NCBI GenBank assembly: GCA_022225965.2
Contig: JAKJXP020000038.1
Location: forward strand, 310,001-374,000
Reading direction: 5' to 3'
Source of the DNA: Diatrype stigma
Lineage: Eukaryota > Ascomycota > Sordariomycetes > Xylariales > Diatrypaceae
Length of the DNA: 64,000 bases
Positions 44,560-56,302 of the stretch are shown here, piece after piece. The position numbers and the translations under genes were made by a program. The notes beneath the pieces were generated by a model. That model saw only the letters and a program-made list of their open reading frames with translations. It searched no databases and was not told the DNA's origin. The stretch's first letter is position 1, and every line of letters starts with the position of its first letter.

Positions 44560-45212
44560 TGCTTGGGTGCTTGGAATGGAATAGAGAGCTTGCAGACTTG
44601 ACTTGGCCACGTAGTAATGGATCGTACTTGGCTCTTTCTAACCGGTAAGAAGTGCTCGGGCAGTAGGAGATAATAGAGAAGATGCGGACTTGACCTGACC
44701 AAGTTATGAAGTTTGCTTGGGTCTCTTCGACCAGTGTGAGGTTTCTGGGTATTTGGAAGACAACGGAGAGGATGCGGATTGGACCTGGCCACCAAGGTAA
44801 TGGACGATGCTTGGATTTCTCTGACTAGTGACGAATGCCTGGGTATTGAAGGGAGGATAGAGAGGTTGCGGATTTGACCTGACCACCAGGTAACCAAATG
44901 GGCTTGAGTTCAACTGGCCAGCGAGAAACACCTAGGTACTTGAGGGGGAATAGAGAGGTTGCGGGCTTAATCTGACCACTAGGTAATGGGAATAGGCTTC
45001 GTACTCTCTGACCAGTGACAAGTGTTTGGGTACGATAGATAGAATGAAAAGGGCGCAAACTTGACCTTCAGACCAGGGCGTAATGAACCCGGCTTGATTT
45101 TCTCTTGCCAGTAAGAAGTGCTTAGGCACTAGGAAGAGGATGGAGAGGTTGCAGACTTGACCTGACGACAAGAAGATGATTTGTGCTTGATTGTCTCTGA
45201 TCAGGGAAGAGG
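44560..45212. repeat. Minisatellite, seven diverged copies of a 90-96-bp unit
   Basis: The unit begins near AATAGAGAGGTTGCGGACTT and continues GACCTGACCACNAGGTAATG, then GCTTGGATTTCTCTGACCAG, then TGAGAAGTGCTTGGGTA. The marker TGCGG/TGCAG occurs at about 44591, 44683, 44773, 44867, 44960, 45054 and 45150, so the period is 90-96 bp. Copies differ by many substitutions, so the array is old. Stretches of the minus strand stay open across units and would encode a repeat of about 31 residues, but no gene structure supports translation. Confidence 0.85.
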
Positions 45213-45672
45213 AGGTCACGGCTTTCGACTACTGATTCATAGGTCCAACCTCGAGATCGGATGATGGCGCTATGAACCCTCTTGGGCGAAGTATTGGGAC
45301 TGGCTGCGTTTGGTGTTACAACAGAAGGGATGGAATGAGCACTAGGAACTGGGCCAGTGACTTGGGATGATTGCAGAGTTTGGGTTGCTCCCGCCAACCA
45401 TAGTATGCCATAGAATTCTGTGCTTACCATGAAAACTAGCCTCATCGCCCGCTCAACAATGGCCTAAGCAACGATGCGATACGATGCGATGCTACTGCGG
45501 ACTTGGGAAGGTGGTTTCCTTGTACCTAGGTACCACATGTCGTCGACTCAGTTACTTCTGAGTCAAGTCATATTCCTCCTTATCTACATGTCAACCTGCG
45601 AGTGTACTGTAGTGAGGCTATCAGCTGTTGAATCTCGAGTCTCACCAAGAGTGACGCCGCTCATATTCACAG

Positions 45673-45754
45673 GCATCTCACCATAAAGGCAATAGCCATA
45701 ACCATTAGTTGGTTGTACGTACGTACGTACACGTACGTTGTTATCCTTAGCACG
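45673..45754. repeat. Inverted repeat, left arm (82 bp)
   Basis: It is the reverse complement of 45909-45990 with 75 of 82 positions identical by hand count, and all seven mismatches are transitions. It contains a GTAC/ACGT microsatellite. Confidence 0.88.
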
Positions 45755-45908
45755 AAACGGAAGAAACATCCTTTTCACGTCACATGGACCTGTTGTTCGA
45801 TTCCTCCAAGGTAAATACAGGATGCGAAAGAGTCATACTAACCACGTCACTGACATTGAACTCCTGCGTGAAACATGACAGACAGCAGGCACAACTTCAA
45901 GAACCAGA

Positions 45909-45990
45909 CGTGCTAAGGGTAACAACGTACGCGTACGTACGTACGTACAACTAACTAATGGTTATGGCTGTTGCCCTTATGATGAGGTGC
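45909..45990. repeat. Inverted repeat, right arm (82 bp)
   Basis: The partner of 45673-45754; the 154-bp spacer 45755-45908 has no recognisable gene. The whole could be a MITE-like or fold-back element. Confidence 0.88.
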
Positions 45991-46370
45991 CGAAGTGTGT
46001 ACTCGGCCATGAGGGGTTGACGAATGAACTGAACTTCGGCGAATACCAGCACGAAACCATGTCTACTAAGCGGCCTAATGCAAGTTGGATTTTTCAAAAG
46101 TGAGTGGTAATGAACGCTGGTAAGGCTAGGCGACTAAGCGTCACGGGAGGTGATGTGTATTATACGAGCAAAGCTAACTCACACGCCTTGAGAATGAGTA
46201 AGATGTCAAAGCCAGTTTGATTTGTTCGGCGGTTTGACTTTTCCTTTGTTTGGGGGCAAGGGACATTGTCTCCAGCAAACACGATGTAAAGAATACAATA
46301 CCAGTGTTGTAACTCAATTATGTCGCTTCAAGACTTAAACACATATGCTGAACAGCCACGCTAGATAACA

Positions 46371-48234
46371 TCAGCCCTTGTACGGGTTGACATGGACAAC
46401 CAAGTTGCATTCAGCCTTGGTACCAATGGCAAAGTTGTCGCTCTCTAGCTCGAAGTCCTCCGCTGTAGCACCCTCGATCCTGAAATCGAAATTTTGAACC
46501 AGGGCAGCGAGAAGCAGATACATCTCAGCCCAAGCGAGACTAGTGATGTGGTTGTTCATGTTAGCAAGGGCATGATGGTGGCCGTAGAGTAGAAGCGCCG
46601 ACACGAATGGGGTATTTTTCTTTTAAGATCATGACTTACTACATGCCGAGACACATCCTGGTGCCCCTTGAAAAGGGGGCATATCGCTTCTCAGCTGCTT
46701 TCCGAGCTACGGGATCCATCCACCGGTCAGGGTTGAAGCGCATCGGATCTGGATACAGTTTCTCATCCGTGTGCATAAGCAAAGTGGTCATCCCGACTGG
46801 AGTGCCTGCGGGAATCCGCCAATCGCCGTAAAAGAGGTCCTTGTTCATAATACGCGCCGCACGCGAAGCGATAGCAGGGCTTAGGCGTAGGCCTTCCATT
46901 AGGGTAGACGTGAGGTAAGGTAGCTGTTCCAGAGTCTTTAACCGAAGCGGCTCGAAAGACGATGCAGCAGCAGCAGAGGCACCACCGACCTCCTTCCTAA
47001 GTTTTTGGAGAATGTCATCATTGCTGAAGACATGGAAGAGAATCAGCCGCAGTGCGTTGGACGTCGTGTCGAATGCTGCGGCAGTGACGGTAGATATCTC
47101 CTCGAAAATGCGGTCGAAAGCTTTCTCGGCGGGTGGAAGATTGGATCGAACGATCTCGTTGACCAAAGTGTTCTGCGCTTTGCTACTATCAGGAGAGGGA
47201 GACGTGACAACCTCTAGAGTATGCCGAGCGTCTTGTTCAGATTGCTGTCCAAGTTAATAGGGTGCATTGAGAATCGCGACAGGAGAAGTGCCAGTCTGAG
47301 CTGTCTTAGCTTGTTTGTGCGCAGCGTACCTGGAGGTAGCGAAGGAATGATTTTGTCCTTTCATCTGCTGTCTTCATGGCCCACTCGACGGGCACCGCCT
47401 TCATGGCGGGACCGAACCAGCGTATATGCTTCGTCGTGCGCCAGAACGCCCCCATACCCTGGGAAGACATAGACAAGTTGATGCCGAAGTCTTCCAAGTC
47501 CAGCTCATTGTACTGCTTGCCAATGATGAACTCATTCGCAACGTCTCGCGCGAAGGCACTGGCAGCCGCGCCAAGATTGAAGCTGGTTCCGGTGAGCTTG
47601 GTTATACGCTGGCAGAGCTTGTCCACGTTCCGGCGTATCAGCTCTTGCCGACCAGCAACATTCTGCTTGGAGAAGAAAGGGGCGATAGCACGGCGACGCG
47701 CATGATGAACATCGTGGTCTATTCGACGACCGAGTAAGTTACTAAAGTGGGGCCCGTAATAGGGGCAGGGGCAATACTTGGAGCGAAGATTGTGGAGCCT
47801 TTGGCCCCGAAGGCATCGTTTGCCCAGGCATATTTGTCCCAACGCCCATCCATACGATAAAGGGTCTCGAAGAACGCCGGGTCGAGAACATGCAGTTCTT
47901 CTGGGCTGATGCGGATAATCGGGCCTGCCGCAGGTAGAACATCAGAAACTGGTGGCTGTATAGAAGGGTATACGGTACGTAAGTGAGGGCGTGGAGAGGG
48001 AGGGTGGGGGTCTTTACCATATAACCTGTGCAATGCTGCGATTCTGGCAGTGTACTTTCCACCTTGAATAACGTCATAGTAGGCTTCGTACCAGCGCGAG
48101 ACTGCTGCTAGTTTGGGACCAGGAAAGCGAGCCAGAGGGTGAAGAAACAGGCGATAGAACGCAAGGGTCACATAGTAAACGATGGCCACCACAGCTAGCG
48201 AGCGCCAAGTGAGGATGCTGATGTTGGAGTCCAT
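46371..48234 (-). CDS. Cytochrome P450 monooxygenase
   Basis: Five exons (48018-48234, 47778-47924, 47330-47718, 46640-47244, 46371-46539) give 508 residues, the normal length. The N-terminus has a membrane anchor (SLAVVAIVYYVTLAFYRLFL) followed by HPLARFPGPKLAAVSRWYEA. Signature motifs are the C-helix HHARRR, the I-helix oxygen-binding AAFDTTS (about residue 310), the K-helix EGLR (E368, R371), FNPDRW, and the haem loop FSRGTRMCLG with Cys449. The last splice (46540-46639) falls directly after the haem loop and gives MCLGMYLAWAEMYLL. This is a microsomal class of P450; I cannot name the CYP family or substrate. It stands alone, without backbone biosynthetic genes in the window, so it is not obviously part of a metabolite cluster. 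Confidence 0.92.
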
Positions 48235-49294
48235 AGCGGCATGGAATCACAGAAATGGCTGATCTGCACGGGTTGCGGCAAATGGCGATTATGAGGTTCT
48301 ACGCAGTGGGAAGTGGGTTATGGGATTGAGAAAAAGGGGACTGGATATTGACGTCTATATCACGAACAGGAGCCTATCGTACTGACGCATCAAATACTCG
48401 CATTCTCAAGGGCCTGATACCTACATGTCCATGACCCCTTCAGGGGTATAGTTAGTATACGCCCTACCCTGGCTATTGGGGCTTACGTCAGAATTTAGGA
48501 GGAAGACAGCGTTAAAGTTACTAACGTTAGCAGGCTAGAGTTCAAGTCTTCTTATTCCAGGAGACCAGTACAAATATACCACCAAATAGGAGGAACTTCA
48601 TTGGCAGCACAGACGCAACTAACAGCCGCCAGACCAGATATGGAAGACAGGGGCCAAACTGGCATTGAAGGAACCAGGCCTAGGCCGTGCGGCTGGAAAA
48701 CCAAGATCCTCACGGGCACGAACATGTACATTGAGTTGAAAGAGGGCAATGGCGGGTTCGTGTCAGCTCGCAGAATATCTTGAAAGCCATCGGGCTCATA
48801 GTATTGCTGCCTATTATATCATTCGTCGAACACTGTTGATCATACCGTTCAGGGGTATGCGCAGCTTCGCGGTCACGAGCTCGTGGTAACATCGTAGACT
48901 TCGTGCAGTGGGTTAGCGCCGTGGCGGCCTCATAGGTTCCTTGAAATGGTCATCAGAGACACCGGTTTTAGAATCGAGAAACAGTTACGTCGCGGTCACT
49001 CAACCAATAGATTAGTCACTGGTCTTCTATTCTTATGAAAACTTACATTGTCAAACGCTCGTCTAGTAATTGAAATATCAAGTAATATATATACATACAT
49101 GAAGTGAAATCTTGCAAACACAAACCCCATCCCATCTCAAAAAGTTCATACCCATCCACCGCAAATCTCACAGATATCTGGCTATCACTTGCTGCGTTAG
49201 CCTCTGCTCAGGTGAACGGTGAACAAGTTCCGATAGAGTCAAGAGCAACAACTCATGAGGCCTTTCTTTCATTCGTCCCTCCCTTCCACGCAGC
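48235..49294. other. Intergenic region, nothing supported
   Basis: It separates the P450 start from the 3' end of the GH16 gene. Only short frames occur, and no motif was recognised. Confidence 0.5.
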
Positions 49295-51443
49295 CTAGCC
49301 TTGCGCGGCACGATACGCCCGGGCCTCGACAGGATACGCCCGCTTGTAGATGTAGTAGAAGCAGTACCAGCGGCCCCACCAGAAGCACAGCTGTCTCGGG
49401 ACGGGCTTGGGAGACGCGGCCGACGTGGTGGGCTGGGCGGGAATCGTCGTGGCGCCTTGCGTATTTGTCGATGCCGTCGTCGTCTTCCCCGTTATCGGGC
49501 TGATGGTTATCTGGCCTTGTGCTGCTGTTGTTGTTGTTGATGTTGCTGTTGGTGCCTGGCTCGTGGTGGGAGCTGCCGGCTTCGCAGTGGTGGCGGCGGC
49601 GGTGGTGGTGGGATCTGGCGGCTTCGAAGTGCTGGGAGTCGAGGTCGCAGCTTTCGCAGTGCTACTGCTACTGCTACTGCTGCTACTACTTTTGCTGCTG
49701 CTGCTGCTGCTGCTAGTGGCAGCGGCGGTAGTGGGAGTAGTGGGTTTGGGATTAGAGGTGCTAGTCGAAGTGGGTGACACTATCGCGGTGCTGGACTCTG
49801 GCTTCTTCGTTTCGGTGGGCGCAGGAGGTATGGCTGCATTGCTCGAAGACTCCTGGCCTGTGCTGACCACGGGCTTCTCGACGACAGGAGGCGTCGGGTA
49901 CTTTGAAGGTGGTGTAGTCTCGACGGCCGTTTCTAGACTGGAAGCTTTGGTAGAAGTGGTACTTGTTGCTGGGACATCTGGCTTCGTGCTCCCGACTGGC
50001 TCCGTGGTTGAGGAGGTGGTGGGCAGTTGAGTCGGCGGAGGCGGAGGCGCCTCGCTCGATGGGGGTGTAGTCGTCCTCGACAATGAGATTATGACAGTGG
50101 TGGTGGGATCTGTCGATATCGAAGTCTGGGACGTCGAGGGCTGTGCTGCTGGAGCACTAGACGAAGTAAGACTGGTCGACACCAAAGGTACACCTGTCGT
50201 GGCAATGGGGTTCATTGGACCGCACACACCAAATGCGGATTGGCAACCGAATCCACAGTACTCGGTGGTATTGCCGCAATAATTGTAGAATGAACAGCAG
50301 TCGCCGAACATGCTGTCCTTGCAGATGGTACCGCTACCTTTTCCACAATGCCCGTTAGGCGATACGGCGAGATCAGTCCTGAGGGGCTCGAGAGATGTAG
50401 TTGTAGGCGCCGCTGTCGTTGGGTCCGGTAGGGTTATATTGAGCGCTTTGATGCCCTGTGTATTTCCCGACTGATTTGTCCAGTTGTAGTACCTGGCTGG
50501 GTTGTAATTAGTGATGCGAACGCTCTTCACGAACATCGTGAAGGGCGCTTTCGAAAAGTCGGTTATGCCGCCGGCCCATCGCTTCGTGCCGTCGTTCTGT
50601 CCGGGATCACCGCCATCCCACAGCCCAAGTTGGATTTTAGACGGCGTCTGCGGGTATTGGTGGGTCTCATGATCGGCGTCCTTCGCACGGAACGTCCTCA
50701 CGACCTTACCGTTGATGAGCCAGTCGAGTTTCGCGGGGGTCCAGTCGACCGAGTACGTGTAGAATGTCGTCTGGGGGTTATCCAGCGGCACGAACATCCC
50801 GCGATCGTAGGAGCCCGTGATGCCCTTGGAGAAGTAGTTGTTCTGCACCACGCCATTGGGGTACTGGGAGGTCAGGTTGAAGTTGTTCCCCGACATCTCC
50901 CAGTCGATCTCGTCGAAGCTGTCGGACATGAGCACACTCGACGAGATGATGCCGATGCCCGGGGCCACCTGCATCTCTACGTCCACGCGGCCGAAGAAGA
51001 TGTAGAAGTTCGTGAACAGCTGCGGAGAGTCCGATGGCTTTGCGAAGGTGAACTCAGCGCCATTCTTGCCCTTCGTGTTGTACGTGACCGTTGCGAAGTT
51101 GGAGGTGCTCCACTCGTCGTCCAGGGTCTTAGGGGGGTTGGTGAAGTCTATGAAATAGGAGTATTGGTTGAGCCCCGGATTTGGGGTGCAGGTTTCTAGT
51201 GCTATGTTAGAGCCATGTCATAGTCACCCAGTACTTGGGAGGATATAGTATATTTACTATTCTTCATGGGATTGCAAGCTGTGTAGAATGTTAGCCTTCT
51301 GCTTCTCCCGACTGGTAGATAAATGGTAAATTGTGTTTGAACCTACGCCAGTATTGGCCATCATATCTTTGCGCGTACACCTGTAACGCAAGCAGGAGCC
51401 ATAGAATGAGAAGCTGTATTTTTGCCGTCATTTTGGTAGCCAT
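49295..51443 (-). CDS. Crh-type GH16 chitin-glucan transglycosylase with CBM18
   Basis: Three exons (51347-51443, a 21-nt micro-exon 51258-51278, and 49295-51195) give 672 residues. A signal peptide (MTAKIQLLILWLLLALQVYA) is followed by CNPMKNKTCTPNPGLN, the Cys-containing start of Crh proteins, formed across both introns. The catalytic signature is FDEIDWE (E135, D137, E139). After the GH16 domain comes a hevein-like CBM18 (NGHCGKGSG, DCCSFYNYCG, CGFGCQ, residues about 320-365), then about 270 residues of Ser/Thr/Pro-rich linker with a poly-Ser run. Crh enzymes cross-link chitin to beta-glucan in the wall and are usually GPI-anchored. Here the C-terminus is aromatic and charged (CFWWGRWYCFYYIYKRAY and on), not a typical GPI signal, so anchoring is uncertain or a last intron has been missed. 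Confidence 0.88.
51258..51278 (-). other. 21-nt micro-exon of the GH16 gene
   Basis: It encodes CNPMKN plus split codons. Introns at 51279-51346 and 51196-51257 flank it, and both junctions are phase 1. Inclusion restores the conserved CNP...TC start of Crh enzymes. Confidence 0.75.
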
Positions 51444-53265
51444 GTCTGTCTCAATAGATTGAAATGGTTCTCTCTGAGAGAATGGATGAGCAACTCGTAG
51501 TGGTCATAGTATTGAGTCACCCATAGAGGGATGACTACGCACCAAGATGTATCATGTTCCCTCTTTGTCATTTGCCGCCTTTTGTAGAACGGTAGAAAAA
51601 GAAGAGTCGCATTGAGCAGATAGACTGCCTGTGATGGACACAAAGCAATGCATAGATCTTTTGACCCTGTGGAGGTCTTTGTCGGTTAGGTCCAATTTTG
51701 AGATCTAGAATTAATTCTTCGGTCACTTCGGCAAGCAATATCAAAGGATTGTAGTTGGAGGGTGCAATACCCTGGGAACCAAGAGGGGCGCATCACAATT
51801 ATCCCAGTATACAGATGAGGTCTAGCAAGAAAGCCTAGCTACACAGCCTGCACTGTTTCTAGATGATTACTTTGTGATTGAATCCCTTCTCTGTCTTTGT
51901 GGAAAACCTTTGGTGGTATTATTCGTAGTTCGGCCATTGCTAGCAGTATCGGTGCACAATGGGGGAGGCTTTGTTGATAGGGGCCGTAATAGGGGGAAGG
52001 GCGAACTTTGGCGAAGGGCTCCACTAGTTATTGAAGGATGCCTGGTGGCTCTATCAAAGAAACAACAAAGTCCGCAGAGAGGAAGTATCATGCGATTGGA
52101 ATTTCACTTGGACTCAAGTATTGTGATTGTGATCCAAGGGCTACGGGCTGCAGCAATTCACAGGAGTTCGTTGTGTGCGTGTGTGTATGTTCGGTAAATC
52201 GCCAGGGGCATTTCAACCTCAAGCTATCTGCTGTGGCTTATGCCCCTTTGTTGACCGACTAAGCCCCGCTGCACAAACGAGCCGAATCCCCTGATCCCCA
52301 CCAATCACTTCTGCCCCTGATCTCTGTGGCGTGGCTTAGTTAGTTGTCAACTGTTCTCCGCGCCGCTGGTTGCCTAAGCGTGCTATAAGCCGCCTAAGCT
52401 ACCACCTGCTGCGCGCTACCCCTGTATGTAACCTCGTGGGAGAATAGCTTTGATGAGCTATCACATTCCCCATCCAATCAGATCCCCGCCTGCTGCATGT
52501 TCGATTGACCCCACGGCGGGAGAATGTCTTGGCAACCGACGTATTGTTGATACCACCACCAATGAACTCCAATGAACTCTGGAGATTGGCCCCTTCAGCT
52601 CCTGTCAAGAATCAAGACATCATAACAAATGCGCTAATCTACACACTTCAGACACACCTCTTTGTTTTCATTTCCTCCCAGGACCATCTACTGTCGTCTC
52701 GTCTCGTCCCGTCCCGTCCCATTTCATCTCGTCTATCGTCTAGGCCTTGTCGGTTCGCTTGCTTGCGAGTTGGACTCCTCTGGACAGACTGCGCATGTAG
52801 TTAGTCTCTCTTCCAAGGTTCCTGTCTCACCGTCGTTTCCAACTTTCGCATCTTGGTAGATCGGGTAGACGAAACGGTCAAGTCGGAGCAAAACCCGGTG
52901 GGGTCGAAGCTTGTCCTGTCTTGTCTCGCCAAGGTTGTCTGGTCTGTCGTTTTCGCAGGACCCAAGTAAACAATACTTAACACAGGTAAACCTTGACCTT
53001 AATCTCACCTTGGAACTTCACCTTCATTCCACCGGTGGATTAGGTAACGTCTGTTACCAGAATTGCGATCCAGAGTCGACTTCCATTCCCTTCGTTCCTT
53101 CGTATAGATTTTCTTGCCCATCATCCTTTTTGCACCATCCTTCCTTCTTCTTATCTCCCACCGACTTTTCTTCCCGACTTTATACCGAAGCTACGATTGA
53201 TTCATTGCGACGAACGATTTACTTGTCACGATTTACGAAGAGCACGACGACGATTACGGAGCAAC
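51444..53265. other. Divergent promoter region of the GH16 and Ste20-kinase genes
   Basis: Pyrimidine-rich stretches (GTCTCGTCTCGTCCCGTCCC near 52693) and CCTTCTTC-rich leader sequence precede the kinase ATG. No further gene recognised. Confidence 0.5.
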
Positions 53266-55472
53266 ATGGCAGAACGAGATTATGACGACAGCAATGAGGC
53301 ATTGGACCCCGAGCTTTTGTATTCCAAGGAATTCTGCATTGGTTAGTCAGGTTATACCACGTCTTGGACTTGGATTGGTACTTTTTATTGAACATTCCCA
53401 TAGGAGGAGGAAGCTTCGGCAAGGTTTTCAAAGGGTCTGTAACCTTTCTACGGCCCCTTAACCACATTGGACTTGTGAAGCTAACCAGCCCCAAGTGTCG
53501 AGAAACGAAGCGGCCAAGCAGTGGCAATCAAAGTCATCGACATCGAAAGCGCCGAGGACGAGGTCGAGGACATCATACAAGAGATCGCCATTCTCTCCGA
53601 ACTTCAGTCTCCCTATGTAACGAAATACTATGGATCCTACGCAAAAGGCGCCGAGTTATGGATTGTCATGGAATTTTGCGCTGGTGGCAGCTGCTCCGAT
53701 CTAATGAAGCCGGGCATAATCAGCGAAGATTATATCGCTATCATCATGCGGGAATTGCTTCTCGGGTTGGAATACCTGCATGCTGACAAGAAGCTGCACC
53801 GCGACGTAAAGGGTATTTTAGATGCATCCATATCTAGCTGTGATAACGGAGTTGCTGACGGAGATGTGATGTAGCGGCGAATGTTTTGCTAAGCTCCAAT
53901 GGTCAGGTTAAGCTCGCAGATTTTGGCGTATCTGGCCAATTATCTGCGACTATGACAAAGAAGAATACCTTCGTTGGCACGCCCTTCTGGATGGCCCCCG
54001 AGGTGATCAAACAGTCTGGCTACGACCACAAGGCGGATATCTGGTCGCTTGGGATCACAGCCCTCGAGTTGGCTAACGGTGAACCCCCGTATGCTGACAT
54101 TCACCCGATGAAAGTTCTGTTCCTCATCCCGAAGAACCCACCCCCAAGATTAGAGGGAAACTTCACGAAGGCCTTCAAAGACTTCATCGAGCTCTGTCTA
54201 CAGCGCGACCCGAAAGATCGACCAACCTCCAAGGAGTTACTCAAGCATCCCTTCATACGAAGGGCCAAGAAGACAACGTATCTTACGGAGTTGATAGAAC
54301 GGTACAGTCGGTGGAGAGCAACCCACAAATCTGAGGATGACGATTACTTCGACGGAGGTGAGGAGCCTGTGCAACGACCACCCGTAAATGAGGATATGTG
54401 GGATTTTGGCACTGTCCGCCTAGTAGATGGCCGAGGAGGTGTCGTCAATAGACCAGGTCTAAATCCAATGGATGCTTCGACTAGAAATGCTAGGGCATCG
54501 AAACCTCTGGAAGGTGATTATGGTGAGAGCCCAAGGGCCACATCGCCGACAAAGGTGCAAGTCCAGGACTTTGCCAATGCATCCATCCGGAGTACTCTCA
54601 AGGCGCCCAGCGCTTCATCCACCGGAACATCGAGACAAACATCTCCACAACGGAAACCAGTTACGAACATGGGTACTTCGTCCCCTACCAAGGTTCCTCT
54701 GCCGCCGTCTCCACAGAAGCAAATGCAGGACCAGAGCAATCAGAGCACACCGCGGCCTATATCCAAGCAGACACAGCCGCCCCCTACGTTGTCGGAGGCA
54801 GATTATGACCGGGCCTTACAGGAACAATTGCAGCGTGATATGCACCATCTCAATCTTGCACCGCTCCGTCAGCCACAGTTTGCACCGGATTTGACACCGA
54901 AGAATTCCCAGGCGCAGCTACAGCACCCGCGCGTAGCTTCCAAACCCTTTACGCTACAGGAGATACCACCATTTCGCGGCAGTACGCCCCCGCAGTCTTC
55001 TTCACAGCGGACTGCAAGCCAGACTTCAAGCAAGGCTACAAGCCAAACTACAAGTCACGCCCCCACTCAGAAGTCGCTGCAGGCCTTTCCGTCTAAAGCC
55101 CAACCCAAGCAGACCTCTCAGACCCCAGAAGCATTCCCTACTCCGGCCCCTACCAACCCCAACGGAGAACTGGACGCGCTCAATGACGTCATTTTCCCTG
55201 CGCTTGAAGAGGCACTCAAAAGACGACAAATTAACTTGCAGCAGATATATCGTAACGAAAAGGTTGTGACGCCGCAGAGACAACGTGCCGAGGCGGCTCA
55301 TGACAAGATTCGCAAGCACGTGTACAAGCTAGCCAACCTGTGCAAAGAGATCGACAGGCTGGACAAGAGCGAGCCGGTTGGTATGGGGAAGGATGTTGGC
55401 ACATTCTTGGAGGGTCTGTTGGAGGAGATTCTTGTCCGGGTTGAGCCGCTCGACGAAGAGGAATCTACGTAA
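53266..55472 (+). CDS. Ste20-family germinal-centre kinase (Sps1/Mst3/Sid1 type)
   Basis: Four exons (53266-53341, 53404-53434, 53496-53812, 53875-55472) give 673 residues. The kinase domain is at the N-terminus, as in GCKs: glycine loop GGGSFGKVFKG (from residue 26), VAIK lysine K48, HRD-type loop LHRDVKAANV (D139), DFG at 157-159, activation segment TFVGTPFWMAPEVIKQSGYD. It ends near RRAKKTTYLTELIERY. A Ser/Thr/Pro/Gln-rich middle follows, then a helical C-terminal domain (LDALNDVIFPALEEALKRRQ to LEGLLEEILVRVEP) that probably binds a partner or dimerises. Two tiny introns split the glycine loop. GCKs of this group act in septation, polarity and MAP-kinase-like cascades. I cannot decide between the MST-1/Sps1 and Sid1 branches by eye. 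Confidence 0.92.
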
Positions 55473-56302
55473 TGTGTGGTTCCTTCGTCTCGACGGACAC
55501 GATATCGCGACGCGACGCGACATTCCCACCGGTTTACTTGCTTGTTATACCTGGCGCATGGAGTTACATCGCATTGCATGGTAAGAGAACATCGAGCGCT
55601 GATAATGAACGACGAATGAAGGTCTATGTACGAAGTACGGTTACTAGGTATGGGAAACAGTCACTGAGACAGACGAGGCTCGAGGACATAGCAAAGATAG
55701 GCAGGACTAGATGCCTTCTATCTCCATACTAGCCAACATGGTACTTCATGTTTCATCATTAGGAGTACTAGGCATTGTACGTATGTAGGTTGGTAGCAAC
55801 AATTGTGTAGAGGTTGTAACTGCAGATGCATACATCAGCCACAGACTTAGCCACCCCATCGTCATGCATGAGGCTCATGATGCTGCTTGCGCCCATACCT
55901 GCCATACCCAGCTGCCCAGCTAGCCTATGATCGGTCCGGGTGGATCTGAGCTCTTTTTTTATCAGATAGCGCTAGTCCAGACCCGGACTAGACGATTTGA
56001 GAAATCCCTCGGGAAAAGGGAAGTTGGAGGAGCAATCGCTGCAGTCCGCTCGGGAAGTTACGGCCATTGGGCGATTGGCTACCTGGAAGTGGTTAAGCTA
56101 AACTTGTTAGAGAGGATGGGAATTGTCGCCGCAACGTCTTGTTTTTTCCACTGCGCTATTTGGCTTTTACAGTTTCACTTCTCTCCCACGATACGATAAT
56201 AATATTTCATACTTCCTAACTAGAGCGTGACTGCATTCTTCTTCGCCTCCCGTGTCCCCACCGCTCACTCAGTGACCTCTTGTTATTCCTCTCTCTACGA
56301 AG
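55473..56302. other. Intergenic region between the kinase and IDH1
   Basis: It must hold the IDH1 promoter; a CT-rich leader (CTCTCTCTACGAAG) precedes the ATG. No gene supported. Confidence 0.5.

Larger units (their letters stand above)
44539..46370. other. Repeat-rich intergenic region
   Basis: This 1.8-kb stretch between the rhodopsin-like gene and the P450 holds the minisatellite (about 44560-45212) and the inverted repeat (45673-45990). Outside these I see no gene. Confidence 0.6.

Noticed and set aside
44535..45219. Overlapping minus-strand frames in the minisatellite as a repeat-protein gene
   Set aside because: The frames drift between units because the period varies from 90 to 96 bp, with no start, splice or conserved repeat peptide; described as a repeat array instead.
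46371..51443. A secondary-metabolite cluster around the P450
   Set aside because: No PKS, NRPS, terpene synthase, regulator or tailoring set is present; neighbours are a receptor-like protein and a cell-wall enzyme.
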